Positions 45,934 through 54,397 are shown, counted from the stretch's first letter. The stretch is DNA of 64,000 nucleotides from Mesorhizobium erdmanii USDA 3471 (GCF_000472705.1 NZ_AXAE01000014.1:62001-126000); one strand, 5' to 3'. A program made the numbers and translations. The notes: generated from the sequence alone by a model not told the origin.

Positions 45934-45961
45934 CGGCAGCGCCGCCTGGCGCTGCCGTTTT
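45934..45961 (+). terminator. Intrinsic terminator between binding protein and GcvT-like gene
   Basis: A perfect 10-bp stem, CGGCAGCGCC with GGCGCTGCCG, around GCCT, is followed by TTTT (45958-45961). It ends only 5 bp before the first possible start of the next gene on the same strand. Confidence 0.9.
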
Positions 45962-45966
45962 CATGA

Positions 45967-47097
45967 ATGATGGAGACTTTCTTGGCTGAGCGGCGTTCCC
46001 CCTTCTACAGCAGCATCGTCGGGCTTGGCGCCACCATGGGTCGGGTCGGCGGCGATTTCATCTCGGCCAAATACTATTCCGGCATCGCCGACGAGCACCT
46101 GAACACGCGCGCACATGTCGGCGTGCAGGATCTCAGCACCATGGGCAAGATGGACATCAAGGGGCCGGACGCCGAGGCGTTGGTCAATCATGTCATCGTC
46201 AACGATGCAGCCGCGATGAAACCGGGTCAGGTCCGCTATTCCACCATCTGCCGCGAGGACGGCGGCATCATGGACGACCTCACGGTGTTCCGGCTGGCGC
46301 CGGAGCATTTCATGCTGGTCACCGGCTCGGTCAACCGGCTGAAGATGCTGCCCTGGCTGCAGCATCACGCGCAGGGGCGCAGGGCCTATGTCACCGACAT
46401 CACCGCGGCGATCGCTTTCCCGACCATCCAAGGCCCGCGCTCGCGCGACCTGTTGAAGGCGCTGGTCTCGGATGCCGATCTCGATGGTCTGAAACGCTGG
46501 GCGTTCACATCGGGCCATGTCAACGGCACCCGCGTCCTGATCTCGCGCACCGGCGTGACCGGCGAACTCGGCTTCGAACTGTTCGTGCCGGCCGACGAGG
46601 CGGCCTCGGTCTGGGACGCGTTGATGCGGGCCGGCAAAGACTTCGGCCTGAAACCCTATGGCGTGCTGGCCATGTTCACGCTCGGCCTGGAAAAGGCCTA
46701 TCCGGCGCATGGCATCGACATGGACGAGACCCGCACGCCGTTCCATGTCGGCCTCGACCGCTGGATCAAGTTCGACAAGGGCGATTTCGTCGGCCGTGAA
46801 GCGCTGCTCAAGATCCGCGACAAGGGTCTCGATGAGCGTTGGACCGGCTTGATCCTCGATGGCGACAGACCGGCCGCGACGGATGCCCGTGTGCTGGCCG
46901 ACGGCGAGGATGCCGGCATCGTCACCTACAGCGACCACGGCTATTCCCTCGGCAAGGTGCTGGCCACCGCGCATCTGCGGCTGCCCTTCACCGCGATCGG
47001 CACTGAACTCAGCATCGTCATCGACGGCAAGCCGACCCGCGCGGTGGTGGCGCCGATGCCGTTCTTCGATGCGGAAGGGGCGAGGCTGCGGGGTTAA
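45967..47097 (+). CDS. aminomethyltransferase (GcvT) family protein
   Basis: This 376-residue folate-binding GcvT-fold protein is probably a tetrahydrofolate-dependent methyl or aminomethyl transferase. It has GVQDLSTMGKMDIKGPDAEALVNHV, IMDDLTVFRLAPEHFMLVT, IQGPRSRDLL, SRTGVTGELGFELFV (the aminomethyltransferase signature region) and a C-terminal barrel. The start is uncertain: ATG 45967, or TTG 45982, which is correctly spaced behind GGAG. Other gcv genes are absent, so a glycine-cleavage role is unlikely. Beside hydantoinase genes, demethylation of an N-methyl compound such as sarcosine is an inference. Confidence 0.8.
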   Translation: MMETFLAERRSPFYSSIVGLGATMGRVGGDFISAKYYSGIADEHLNTRAHVGVQDLSTMGKMDIKGPDAEALVNHVIVNDAAAMKPGQVRYSTICREDGGIMDDLTVFRLAPEHFMLVTGSVNRLKMLPWLQHHAQGRRAYVTDITAAIAFPTIQGPRSRDLLKALVSDADLDGLKRWAFTSGHVNGTRVLISRTGVTGELGFELFVPADEAASVWDALMRAGKDFGLKPYGVLAMFTLGLEKAYPAHGIDMDETRTPFHVGLDRWIKFDKGDFVGREALLKIRDKGLDERWTGLILDGDRPAATDARVLADGEDAGIVTYSDHGYSLGKVLATAHLRLPFTAIGTELSIVIDGKPTRAVVAPMPFFDAEGARLRG

Positions 47098-47152
47098 CCG
47101 TTTTCGTTGACGGGCGGCCTGCCTGGGCGATTGGCGACGATACCCGTCACTT

Positions 47153-47196
47153 CGTCATCCCCGGGCCCCCGCGACGGAGCTTCGTCCTGGATGACG
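47153..47196. repeat. Imperfect palindromic repeat with CGTCATCC/GGATGACG ends
   Basis: Perfect 8-bp inverted ends (CGTCATCC at 47153-47160 and GGATGACG at 47189-47196) enclose CCGGGCCCCCGCGACGGAGC and a short tail. The pattern is like dispersed palindromic elements common in rhizobial intergenic DNA, recalled from general knowledge. Confidence 0.6.
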
Positions 47197-47336
47197 ACCC
47201 AACTCATTACCTCGCTGATCCCGGTGTCCAACATCAGTCCGCACCACCCGTCGATGTCGACCCTGGTGTCGCGATTGGTCGAATACTCAATGGAGAAATG
47301 CGGCACCGCCCCCGTTCCCTGTATGGTGTATTGTTT

Positions 47337-47354
47337 TAATTAACGCGCTAATTA
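47337..47354. promoter_or_regulatory. Near-perfect 18-bp palindrome, candidate MarR/HpaR operator
   Basis: TAATTA-ACGCGC-TAATTA is its own reverse complement except for the outermost pair of the central hexamer. MarR-family dimers bind such AT-rich palindromes. It lies about 130 bp upstream of the HpaR-like gene, and no other promoter is nearby, so autoregulation is the simplest reading. Confidence 0.55.
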
Positions 47355-47485
47355 TATGCAGTGTCACCCAAGCCAAGTCTTGCATCGCTCTTGGCGCGAA
47401 GATACGGGATGGGAGGATAGGGTTTCGCGCGCGATTCATCGGGGTGGAAATCCGCTGAACGCCGCACTGTCGGGGACACTGCTTC

Positions 47486-47914
47486 TTGCTGCCAGAAAAC
47501 ACCCGCCGCTCCCTGCCGATGGCGCTGCTTCATGCCCGCGAAGCGGTGATGGCGCGGTTTCGTCCGATGCTCGCCGCGCATGACGTCACCGAACAGCAAT
47601 GGCGCGTGCTGCGCGTTCTGAGCGAGGCCGGCCCGGTCGAGGCGACCGAGCTTGCCGAGCGCGCCTCGGTGCTGCCGCCCAGCCTGACTCGCATCATCAA
47701 GGCGCTCGAGGGCCGAAAATTCATCACCCGCAACAAGGCGGAAGGCGACGGCCGTCGCGTCGTCCTGACCATCGCCCCGGCCGGTTCCGCCCTGATCGAC
47801 GCCCTGTCGCCGGAGCGCCGCGTCATCTACGACGATATCGAACAGCGCTTCGGCCACGAGAAGCTGGAGCAACTGCTCGATCTCCTGGAGAGCCTGATCG
47901 GCGGCGAGAACTGA
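47486..47914 (+). CDS. hpaR: MarR-family transcriptional regulator, HpaR-like
   Basis: This 142-residue winged-helix repressor has N-terminal RRSLPMALLHAREAVMARFRP and VTEQQWRVLRVLSEAGPVE, the pattern of the homoprotocatechuate operon regulator HpaR. The recognition helix is in LPPSLTRIIKALEGRKFI, with wing residues NKAEGDGRRVVLT. The start is TTG 47486, which keeps the conserved SLPMALL segment; ATG 47519 would cut it off. No homoprotocatechuate genes are adjacent, so the regulated genes are elsewhere or the ligand differs. Confidence 0.82.
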   Translation: MLPENTRRSLPMALLHAREAVMARFRPMLAAHDVTEQQWRVLRVLSEAGPVEATELAERASVLPPSLTRIIKALEGRKFITRNKAEGDGRRVVLTIAPAGSALIDALSPERRVIYDDIEQRFGHEKLEQLLDLLESLIGGEN

Positions 47915-47956
47915 TTTTTCTCGATCCTCGGCGCGGCGTTAACACACCGTGCGGCA

Positions 47957-47972
47957 GGGCTAAGGCAAGCCC
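47957..47972 (+). promoter_or_regulatory. ANTAR-type hexaloop hairpin in the amiC leader
   Basis: GGGCT pairs perfectly with AGCCC around the six-base loop AAGGCA, which has A at position 1 and G at position 4. That is the loop rule for RNA hairpins bound by ANTAR antiterminators. It lies 144 bp before the amiC-like start, in the untranslated region of an operon whose second gene encodes an ANTAR protein. The partner second hairpin was not found by eye. Confidence 0.5.
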
Positions 47973-48115
47973 ACGCACTTTCCCGCTTGACTGACCGGCC
48001 GGACCGAATACGCTAAGGCGAAATACCGGCTCTGACCGCCGGGCGGCAAATATGCCTCGTATGCCTCGCCCTTTTCGGCGCTGGCTGCGGGGCATTGTCA
48101 TTTCTGGGGTCCTGT

Positions 48116-49210
48116 TTGAAACGGCGCATCGAGATCGGCATCCTGTATTCCCGCTCGGGCAGCTATCAGCTGATCTCCGATGCGTGCCGCATGGGCGCCA
48201 TGCGCGCCATCGCCGACATCAATGCCGATCGCGGCTCGGGCATCGAATTGGTGCCGGTCGAGCGCGATCCGCAAAGCAATGCCGACCGTTACGCGACGCT
48301 GTGCGAGGACATTTTCAAGACCAGCAGCGCCCGCCATGTCGTCGGCTGCGTCACCTCCTGGAGCCGCAAGGAGACGATCCCCGTGCTGGAGAAGGCCGGC
48401 GGAATGCTCTGGTATGCCTGCCCCTATGAGGGGTTCGAGGCCAACGAGCATGTCGTCTACATGCACGCCTGCCCTAACCAGCACCTGGTGCCGCTGATGG
48501 CCCATGTCGTGCCGCGCTTCGGCGCCAACGGCTTCCTGCTCGGCTCGAATTACATCTGGGGCTGGGAGATGAACCGGGTCGCGCGAGACCTCATCGCCGA
48601 TGCCGGCGGCAAGGTTCTGGGCGAGCGCTATCTGCGCATCGGCGAAACCGATGTGTCGCGCCTGATCGGAGAGATCCGGGCGACGCGGCCGAACTTCATC
48701 CTCAACAATTTGATCGGCACATCCTCCTACGCCTTCCTCGCCGCCTATCGCGATCTGGGCAACGAGGATGCGGCTTTCCGTCCGGAAAACTGCCCCGTCA
48801 TCTCCTGCAACCTCACCGAGGGGGAGCTGCCGGCGATAGGCGAGACGGGACGGGGGCATTTGTCGGTCGGGCCCTACTTCGCACCGCGGCCGGCAGCTTT
48901 CGCCTCGTCCTTCGAGGCCTCGGCTTACGCCTCAGTGCAAGTGATGGCCGATGTGCTGTCTCGCGATCCTGATGCCGGCCCAGCGGAGTTTTCCAGGGTC
49001 TTCGCCGAGCAGCGCTTCTCCACCCGTCTCGGACCGATCGCTATCGATGCCCGTTCCCAGCACGCGACGCTGCCGGTGATCATCGGCAGGATCGCCGACG
49101 GCTTCTTCGAGGTCGTCAGCCGCGAGGATGAGGTGGCGCCGGACCCATATCTGTCGCGCTACGATCCGGCCAAGACATTCGGCCGGCCGCGCCTGCGGGT
49201 GGTGTCGTGA
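48116..49210 (+). CDS. amiC: AmiC-like amide-sensing regulator (periplasmic-binding fold, cytoplasmic)
   Basis: This 364-residue protein has a type I periplasmic-binding fold but no signal peptide, as in Pseudomonas AmiC, which sequesters AmiR until an amide binds. Segments include IEIGILYSRSGSYQLIS, VGCVTSWSRKETIPVLEKAGG, LWYACPYEGFEANEHVVYM, and GSNYIWGWEMNRVARDL. I chose TTG 48116, behind TGGGG; TTG 48095 is possible. It overlaps the ANTAR gene by 4 bp (GTGA). The operon also encodes an acetamidase/formamidase, so the ligand is probably a small amide or its transporter substrate. Confidence 0.85.
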   Translation: MKRRIEIGILYSRSGSYQLISDACRMGAMRAIADINADRGSGIELVPVERDPQSNADRYATLCEDIFKTSSARHVVGCVTSWSRKETIPVLEKAGGMLWYACPYEGFEANEHVVYMHACPNQHLVPLMAHVVPRFGANGFLLGSNYIWGWEMNRVARDLIADAGGKVLGERYLRIGETDVSRLIGEIRATRPNFILNNLIGTSSYAFLAAYRDLGNEDAAFRPENCPVISCNLTEGELPAIGETGRGHLSVGPYFAPRPAAFASSFEASAYASVQVMADVLSRDPDAGPAEFSRVFAEQRFSTRLGPIAIDARSQHATLPVIIGRIADGFFEVVSREDEVAPDPYLSRYDPAKTFGRPRLRVVS

Positions 49211-49839
49211 CCCGCACGCCGCGCATTCCCAACCTCGGCGGCGCCAGGGCCTTCATCCTGCATCGCCCGCATCCGACGGTGCAGGCCATCACCCGGCAAT
49301 TGTCGGCCATCGGCCTGATCGCGCTCGACTGCTGGCCGGAACTGCCGCCCGAGGCGCTGGCCGCCGATTTCGTCTTCTTCGATACCGATCTCGGTTTCGA
49401 CGAGCAATTCCCATGGAAGCCGGGCGAAGCGCCGATGCCGCTGGTGGCGCTGATCGGCTCCGAGGCGCCGGGCCGCATCGAATGGGCACTGTCGCACAAG
49501 GCCGACGCGCAACTCTTGAAGCCAGTCGGCAATGCCGGCGTCTACAGCGCGCTGTTGATCGCTCGCCAGAGTTTCGAAGCGCGAAAGCATTTAGCCGGCG
49601 AAATTTCTTCGCTGCGACAGCGCGTCGCCGAGCGCCAGACCATCGTGCGCGCGGTGGCGGCGCTGTCGAAAGGCTCAGATGACGAGCGCGCCTACGCGCA
49701 ATTGCGCTCGCTGGCGATGAGTTGGCAGATCAGTGTCGAGGACGCCGCGCGCCGGATCGTGGCGATGACCGATGAGGTCAAGCCTGGTGAGGCCAAGACT
49801 GGGGAAGAGAGCGGCGATGACCAGTCCCATCGCGCCTGA
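49207..49839 (+). CDS. amiR: AmiR-like ANTAR-domain transcription antiterminator
   Basis: This 210-residue protein has an N-terminal pseudo-receiver (FILHRPHPTVQAITRQLSAIGLIALDCW), a central coiled coil (EISSLRQRVAERQTIVRAVAALSKG) and a C-terminal ANTAR three-helix domain (DDERAYAQLRSLAMSWQISVEDAARRIV). ANTAR proteins bind twin hexaloop hairpins in nascent RNA and prevent termination. GTG start, translationally coupled to amiC; its end overlaps the next permease gene by 23 bp. It probably controls its own operon through the leader upstream of amiC. Confidence 0.87.
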   Translation: MTRTPRIPNLGGARAFILHRPHPTVQAITRQLSAIGLIALDCWPELPPEALAADFVFFDTDLGFDEQFPWKPGEAPMPLVALIGSEAPGRIEWALSHKADAQLLKPVGNAGVYSALLIARQSFEARKHLAGEISSLRQRVAERQTIVRAVAALSKGSDDERAYAQLRSLAMSWQISVEDAARRIVAMTDEVKPGEAKTGEESGDDQSHRA

Positions 49840-50725
49840 TCTGCCGGCAACAATACGCATGCCGGCCAAGCCGCGCGCCGGCGTCTGGCGCCGGCTGGTC
49901 AAGCGCCGTCTGGCGCTGCTCGGGCTGGTCATCGTTGCCATCGTCGTCGCCGGCGCCGTGCTGGCGCCATGGCTGACCGGCTATGACCCCAACGAGCAGA
50001 TGTTCGACGGCCTGACCATCGAGGGTTCGCCGCTGCCGCCGGATGCCAAATTCTGGCTCGGCACCGACCTGCTCGGCCGTGACCTGTTGACCCGCATCCT
50101 CTATGGCGCCCGCACCTCGCTGATCATCGGCATCGTCGCCAATGGCGTGGCGCTGCTGATCGGCACGCTGGTCGGTGTCACCGCCGGCTATTTCCGCGGC
50201 TGGGTCGGCAGCGCGCTGATGCGCTTCACCGATCTGATGATGGCGTTTCCGGCGCTGCTGCTGGCCATCTGCCTGGCAGCGGTGTTCGAGCCGAGCCTGT
50301 GGATCGTCGCCATGGTCATCGCTCTGGTCAACTGGGTGCAGACCGCGCGCGTCATCTACACAGAGACCTCCTCGCTTGCCGAACGCGAGTTCATCGACGC
50401 CGAACGCACCATTGGTGCCGGCGCGCCACGCATCCTGTTTCGCCACATCCTGCCGCATCTGCTGCCGACCATCATCGTTTGGGGCACGCTCGGCATTTCG
50501 ACCACGGTGCTGCTGGAGGCGACGCTCTCCTTCCTAGGCATCGGCGTGCAGCCGCCGACGGCATCCTGGGGCAACATCATTTTCGAAAACCAGACCTATT
50601 TCCAGGCCGCACCCTGGCTGGTGTTCTTCCCCGGCGCCGCGATCCTGGCGCTGGCGCTGGCCTTCAACCTGATCGGCGACGCGCTGCGCGACATCCTCGA
50701 TCCGACGCAGCGAGGGCGGGAATAA
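49817..50725 (+). CDS. ABC transporter permease, DppC/OppC-type
   Basis: This 302-residue inner-membrane permease of the peptide/nickel transporter family has a first membrane helix LALLGLVIVAIVVAGAVLAPW, then DLLGRDLLTRILYGARTSL (typical of DppC) and an EAA-loop AEREFIDAERTIGAGAPRILFRHILPH. The ATG lies inside the 3' end of amiR. Order here is DppC-type before DppB-type, the reverse of many dpp operons. The substrate is probably a short peptide or amide-like compound. Confidence 0.9.
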   Translation: MTSPIAPDLPATIRMPAKPRAGVWRRLVKRRLALLGLVIVAIVVAGAVLAPWLTGYDPNEQMFDGLTIEGSPLPPDAKFWLGTDLLGRDLLTRILYGARTSLIIGIVANGVALLIGTLVGVTAGYFRGWVGSALMRFTDLMMAFPALLLAICLAAVFEPSLWIVAMVIALVNWVQTARVIYTETSSLAEREFIDAERTIGAGAPRILFRHILPHLLPTIIVWGTLGISTTVLLEATLSFLGIGVQPPTASWGNIIFENQTYFQAAPWLVFFPGAAILALALAFNLIGDALRDILDPTQRGRE

Positions 50726-50738
50726 TGGGGGGCCGGTC

Positions 50739-51659
50739 ATGATCGCCTATCTCGGCCGCCGCCTGATCCAGTCGGCTCTCATCCTGCTCGGCGTCTCGCT
50801 GATCACCTTCGCGCTGCTCTATCTGCTGCCGGCCGACCCGGTGCGCCAGATCGCCGGCCGCAGCGCCACGCCGCAGACAGTCGAGAACATCCGCCAGCAA
50901 CTCGGCCTCGACCAGCCCTTCATCGTCCAGTACTGGCGCTACCTGACCAAGCTCGTCAGCGGCGATCTCGGCCGCTCCTATATCCAGCGCTCCGAAGTCA
51001 CCGAGCTGATCGTCTCGCGGCTGCCGGCCAGCCTGCTCCTGATGGTCGGCGCCATCCTGTGCGAACTGCTGATCGGGCTCTCGATGGGGCTGATCGCCGC
51101 CGTCAAGCGCGGCACCGCCACCGACCAGACCTTGATGGTCGCTTCCTTCGTCGGCGTCTCGGCGCCGCAATTCGTCGTCGGTCTCTTGCTGCTCTACGTC
51201 TTTGCGGTGCGGCTCAGCTGGTTTCCGATCGGTGGCTACGGCACCTGGCGCCATCTGGTGCTGCCGTCGCTTACCATGGGCATCCTCGGCGCCGGCTGGT
51301 ACGCGCGCATGATGCGCTCGTCGATGATCGACGTGCTGCGCCAGGATTATGTCCGCACGGCACGGGCGAAAGGCCTGGCGCGCGGCGCCATCATTTTCCG
51401 CCATGCGCTGCCCAACGCCATCCTGCCGGTCATCGCCATGATCGGCATCGATATCGGCATCTTCATGGGCGGCATCGTCGTCGTCGAAAGCGTGTTCGGC
51501 TGGCCCGGCATCGGTCAGCTCGCCTGGCAGGCCATCCAGCGCGTCGACATTCCGATCATCATGGGCGTCACGCTGGTCTCGGCCTTCGCCATCGTGCTCG
51601 GCAACCTCTTGGCCGACATCATCGCGCCCTTCATCGACCCCCGTATCAAGCTGAGATGA
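50739..51659 (+). CDS. ABC transporter permease, DppB/OppB-type
   Basis: This 306-residue permease starts MIAYLGRRLIQSALILLGVSLITFALLYLLP, a hallmark of the DppB family, and contains the periplasmic NIRQQLGLDQPFIVQYWRYL region. Its EAA loop is QDYVRTARAKGLARGAIIFRHALPN. It pairs with the preceding permease, 13 bp upstream, and lies 51 bp before the binding-protein gene. Confidence 0.92.
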   Translation: MIAYLGRRLIQSALILLGVSLITFALLYLLPADPVRQIAGRSATPQTVENIRQQLGLDQPFIVQYWRYLTKLVSGDLGRSYIQRSEVTELIVSRLPASLLLMVGAILCELLIGLSMGLIAAVKRGTATDQTLMVASFVGVSAPQFVVGLLLLYVFAVRLSWFPIGGYGTWRHLVLPSLTMGILGAGWYARMMRSSMIDVLRQDYVRTARAKGLARGAIIFRHALPNAILPVIAMIGIDIGIFMGGIVVVESVFGWPGIGQLAWQAIQRVDIPIIMGVTLVSAFAIVLGNLLADIIAPFIDPRIKLR

Positions 51660-51710
51660 GCCTCAAATTCGGATGAAACCAAGAAAACGAACAGAGAAAG
51701 GGAACACGAA

Positions 51711-53354
51711 ATGAAGAAATTTCTGGCCTCCACCGTCGCTGCATCGGCGCTGGCGCTGATGCTCGGCATGGCAAGCGCCCGCGCCGAGGACACCATCGAT
51801 CCCAACGCCAAGCAGGGCGGAGAGATCATCGCCACCTATAAGGACGACGTCACGACGCTCGACCCTGCCATCGGCTATGACTGGCAGAACTGGTCGATGA
51901 TCAAGAGCCTGTTCGACGGGCTGATGGATTACGAACCGGGCACGACCAAGCTCAAGCCCGATCTTGCCGAAAGCTACGAGATTTCGCCCGACGGCAAGAC
52001 TTTCACCTTCAAGCTGCGCCATGGCGTCAAATTCCACAATGGCCGCGAGATGACCGCCGACGACGTGAAGTACTCGCTCGACCGCGTCACCAACCCGAAG
52101 ACGCAGAGCCCCGGCGCCGGCTTCTTCGGTTCGATCAAGGGCTATGACGACGTCGCCGCCGGCAAGGCGCAAAGCCTCTCGGGCGTCACCGTCGTCGACC
52201 CCTACACGGTCAAGTTCGAGCTAAGCCGGCCCGACGCCACCTTCCTGCATGTCATGGCCATCAATTTCTCGCATGTCGTGCCGAAGGAGGAGGTGGAAAA
52301 ATACGGCGCCGATTTCGGCAAGCATCCGGTCGGCACCGGTGCCTTCAAGCTCGCCGAATGGACGCTTGGCCAGCGCATCGTCTTCGTGCGCAACCCGGAT
52401 TACTGGCACAAGGGCCTGCCGCATTTGGACAAGATCACCTTCGAGGTCGGCCAGGAGCCGATCGTGGCGCTGCTGCGCCTGCAGAAGGGCGAGATCGATC
52501 TGCCCCTCGACGGCATTCCTCCAGCCAAGTTCCAGGAGGTGATGTCCGACCCCGAGCAGAAGGCGCGCGTCGTCGAAGGCGGGCAGTTGCATACCGGCTA
52601 CATAACCATGAACACCACCATGCCGCCCTTCGACAATGTGAAGGTGCGCCAGGCCGTCAACATGGCGATCAACAAGGCGCGCATCATCCAGATCATCAAC
52701 GGCCGTGCGGTGCCGGCCAACCAGCCGCTGCCGCCGTCGATGCCGGCCTACGACAAGGCGTTCGCGGGCTATCCCTATGACGTCGCCAAGGCCAAGGCGC
52801 TGCTTGCCGAGGCTGGGCATCCCGATGGTTTCGACACGCAGCTGTTTGCCATGAACACCGACCCCAACCCACGCATCGCCCAGGCCATCCAGCAGGATCT
52901 GGCGGCGATCGGCATCAAGGCCAGCATCCAGGCGCTGGCCCAGGCCAATGTCATTGCCGCCGGCGGCGACAAGGCCGGCGCGCCGATGATCTGGTCCGGC
53001 GGCATGGGCTGGATCGCTGATTTCCCGGACCCCTCCAACTTCTATGGCCCGATCCTCGGCTGCGCCGGTGCGGTGCCGGGCGGCTGGAACTGGTCGTGGT
53101 ACTGCAACAAGGACCTCGATGCCAAGGCGGCTGAGGCCGACTCGATCGTCGACCCGGCGAAGTCCGAGCAGCGCTACAAGATGTGGAGCGACATCTACGC
53201 CAAGATCATGGCGGACGCACCGTGGGCGCCGGTCTTCAACGAGCAACGCTTCACCATGAAATCCGCGCGCATGGGCGGCGCCGACAATCTCTATGTCGAC
53301 CCGGTTCACGTTCCGATCAACTATGACAATGTGTACGTAAAAGATGTGCAATAA
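51711..53354 (+). CDS. ABC transporter substrate-binding protein, family 5 (peptide-type)
   Basis: This 547-residue periplasmic binding protein has signal peptide MKKFLASTVAASALALMLGMASARAE. Family 5 landmarks: DDVTTLDPAIGYDWQNW, LAESYEISPDGKTFTFKLRHGVKFHNGREMTADDVKYSLDRV in segments, and VRQAVNMAINKARI. It captures the substrate for the two permeases and the fused ATPase. A good ribosome site (AAAGGGAA) precedes the ATG. Its stop overlaps the amidase start by 11 bp. Confidence 0.92.
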   Translation: MKKFLASTVAASALALMLGMASARAEDTIDPNAKQGGEIIATYKDDVTTLDPAIGYDWQNWSMIKSLFDGLMDYEPGTTKLKPDLAESYEISPDGKTFTFKLRHGVKFHNGREMTADDVKYSLDRVTNPKTQSPGAGFFGSIKGYDDVAAGKAQSLSGVTVVDPYTVKFELSRPDATFLHVMAINFSHVVPKEEVEKYGADFGKHPVGTGAFKLAEWTLGQRIVFVRNPDYWHKGLPHLDKITFEVGQEPIVALLRLQKGEIDLPLDGIPPAKFQEVMSDPEQKARVVEGGQLHTGYITMNTTMPPFDNVKVRQAVNMAINKARIIQIINGRAVPANQPLPPSMPAYDKAFAGYPYDVAKAKALLAEAGHPDGFDTQLFAMNTDPNPRIAQAIQQDLAAIGIKASIQALAQANVIAAGGDKAGAPMIWSGGMGWIADFPDPSNFYGPILGCAGAVPGGWNWSWYCNKDLDAKAAEADSIVDPAKSEQRYKMWSDIYAKIMADAPWAPVFNEQRFTMKSARMGGADNLYVDPVHVPINYDNVYVKDVQ

Positions 53355-54288
53355 CTGCGACTACACCATCCACGGGCGCCATCACCACTTCGGCTGGGAC
53401 AATTCTTTTGCCCCGGCTGAGCGTGTGGCGCCCGGCTCAACCATCGAGTTCCAGTGCCTCGATTCCTCCGGCGGCCAGTTGCAGGCCGACAGCACGGTCG
53501 CCGACATCGCCAAGCTCGACTTCGCGCAGATCAACCCGGTGACCGGGCCGATCTTCGTCGAGGGCGCCGAGCCGGGCGACGCACTCAAGGTGACGATCGA
53601 GATGTTCAAACCGTCCGGCTTCGGCTGGACGGCCAACATTCCGGGCTTTGGTCTGCTCGCGGACGACTTCAAGGAGCCGGCGCTGAACATCTGGAAGTAC
53701 GACGCGGCTTCGCTCGAGCCGGCGCTGTTCGGTAGACAAGCGCGCGTGCCGCTGAAGCCGTTTGCCGGCACCATCGGCAATGCGCCGGCCGAGAAGGGTC
53801 TCCACTCGGTGGTGCCACCGCGGCGCGTCGGCGGCAATCTCGACATCCGCGATCTCGCCGCCGGCACCACGCTCTATCTGCCGGTGGAAGTGGCGGGCGC
53901 GCTGTTTTCGGTTGGCGACACGCATGCCGCGCAAGGCGACGGCGAGGTCTGCGGCACCGCGATCGAAAGCCCGATGGACGTCGTGCTCAAACTCGACCTG
54001 GTCAAGGACGCCAGGCTGAAGACGCCGCGCTTCACCACGCCAGGCCCGGTGACGCGGCATCTCGACGCCAAGGGCTATGAGGTGACCACAGGAATAGGCC
54101 CGGACCTGATGACCGGGGCGAAGGAAGCGGTTGCCCAGATGGTCGACCTCATCTCCGGCCGCTACAAGATCGATCCGGTCGAAGCCTACATGTTGGCCTC
54201 GGTTTGCGGCGATCTCAGGATCAGCGAGATCGTCGACATGCCGAACTGGGTGGTGTCGTTCTACTTCCCACGCTGCGTGTTTGAATGA
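53344..54288 (+). CDS. acetamidase/formamidase family protein
   Basis: This 314-residue FmdA/AmdA-family amidohydrolase begins with the conserved TIHGRHHHFGWDNSFAPAERVAPG, and has PGDALKVTIEMF, PFAGTIGNAP, GGNLDIRDLAAGTTLYLPV, DTHAAQGDGEVCGTAIESP and a C-terminal ISGRYKIDPVEAYMLASVCGDLRISEIV. It hydrolyses formamide, acetamide or other small amides, releasing ammonia. Encoded after an AmiC/AmiR-like pair and an ABC importer, it is probably the catabolic enzyme of the inducer. It overlaps the binding-protein gene by 11 bp. Confidence 0.93.
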   Translation: MCNNCDYTIHGRHHHFGWDNSFAPAERVAPGSTIEFQCLDSSGGQLQADSTVADIAKLDFAQINPVTGPIFVEGAEPGDALKVTIEMFKPSGFGWTANIPGFGLLADDFKEPALNIWKYDAASLEPALFGRQARVPLKPFAGTIGNAPAEKGLHSVVPPRRVGGNLDIRDLAAGTTLYLPVEVAGALFSVGDTHAAQGDGEVCGTAIESPMDVVLKLDLVKDARLKTPRFTTPGPVTRHLDAKGYEVTTGIGPDLMTGAKEAVAQMVDLISGRYKIDPVEAYMLASVCGDLRISEIVDMPNWVVSFYFPRCVFE

Positions 54289-54323
54289 GAGGTCTGCGCC
54301 GCACCCCCCTCTGCCCTGCCGGG

Positions 54324-54347
54324 CATCTCCCCCTCAAGGGGGGAGAT
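54324..54347. repeat. Palindrome ATCTCCCCC/GGGGGGAGAT between amidase and ATPase genes
   Basis: ATCTCCCCC pairs with GGGGGGAGAT around TCAA (about 54325-54347). The surrounding CTGCCCTGCCGGGC context resembles a dispersed hairpin element of Mesorhizobium-type genomes. It separates the amidase from the ATPase gene. Confidence 0.6.
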
Positions 54348-54397
54348 CGGCAGTTGCATCCGTGCCCCACAAGACATCTCGGAATCCTGCCCTTGCA

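Larger units (their letters stand above)
47098..47485. other. 388-bp intergenic region upstream of the HpaR-like gene
   Basis: It contains a palindromic element (47153-47196), an AT-rich block with an 18-bp palindrome (47337-47354) and probably the promoter of the MarR-family gene. A 78-codon open frame across 47107-47343 lacks any recognisable protein pattern. No gene is called. Confidence 0.55.

Noticed and set aside
47107..47343. 78-codon plus-strand open frame after the GcvT-like gene
   Set aside because: It crosses a palindromic repeat and has no recognisable protein pattern.
48005..48115. Second ANTAR hexaloop hairpin and a terminator in the amiC leader
   Set aside because: Only CGCC-CTTTTC-GGCG and GGC-AAATAT-GCC hairpins were found; their loops do not have A1 and G4, and no stem with a T run is present.
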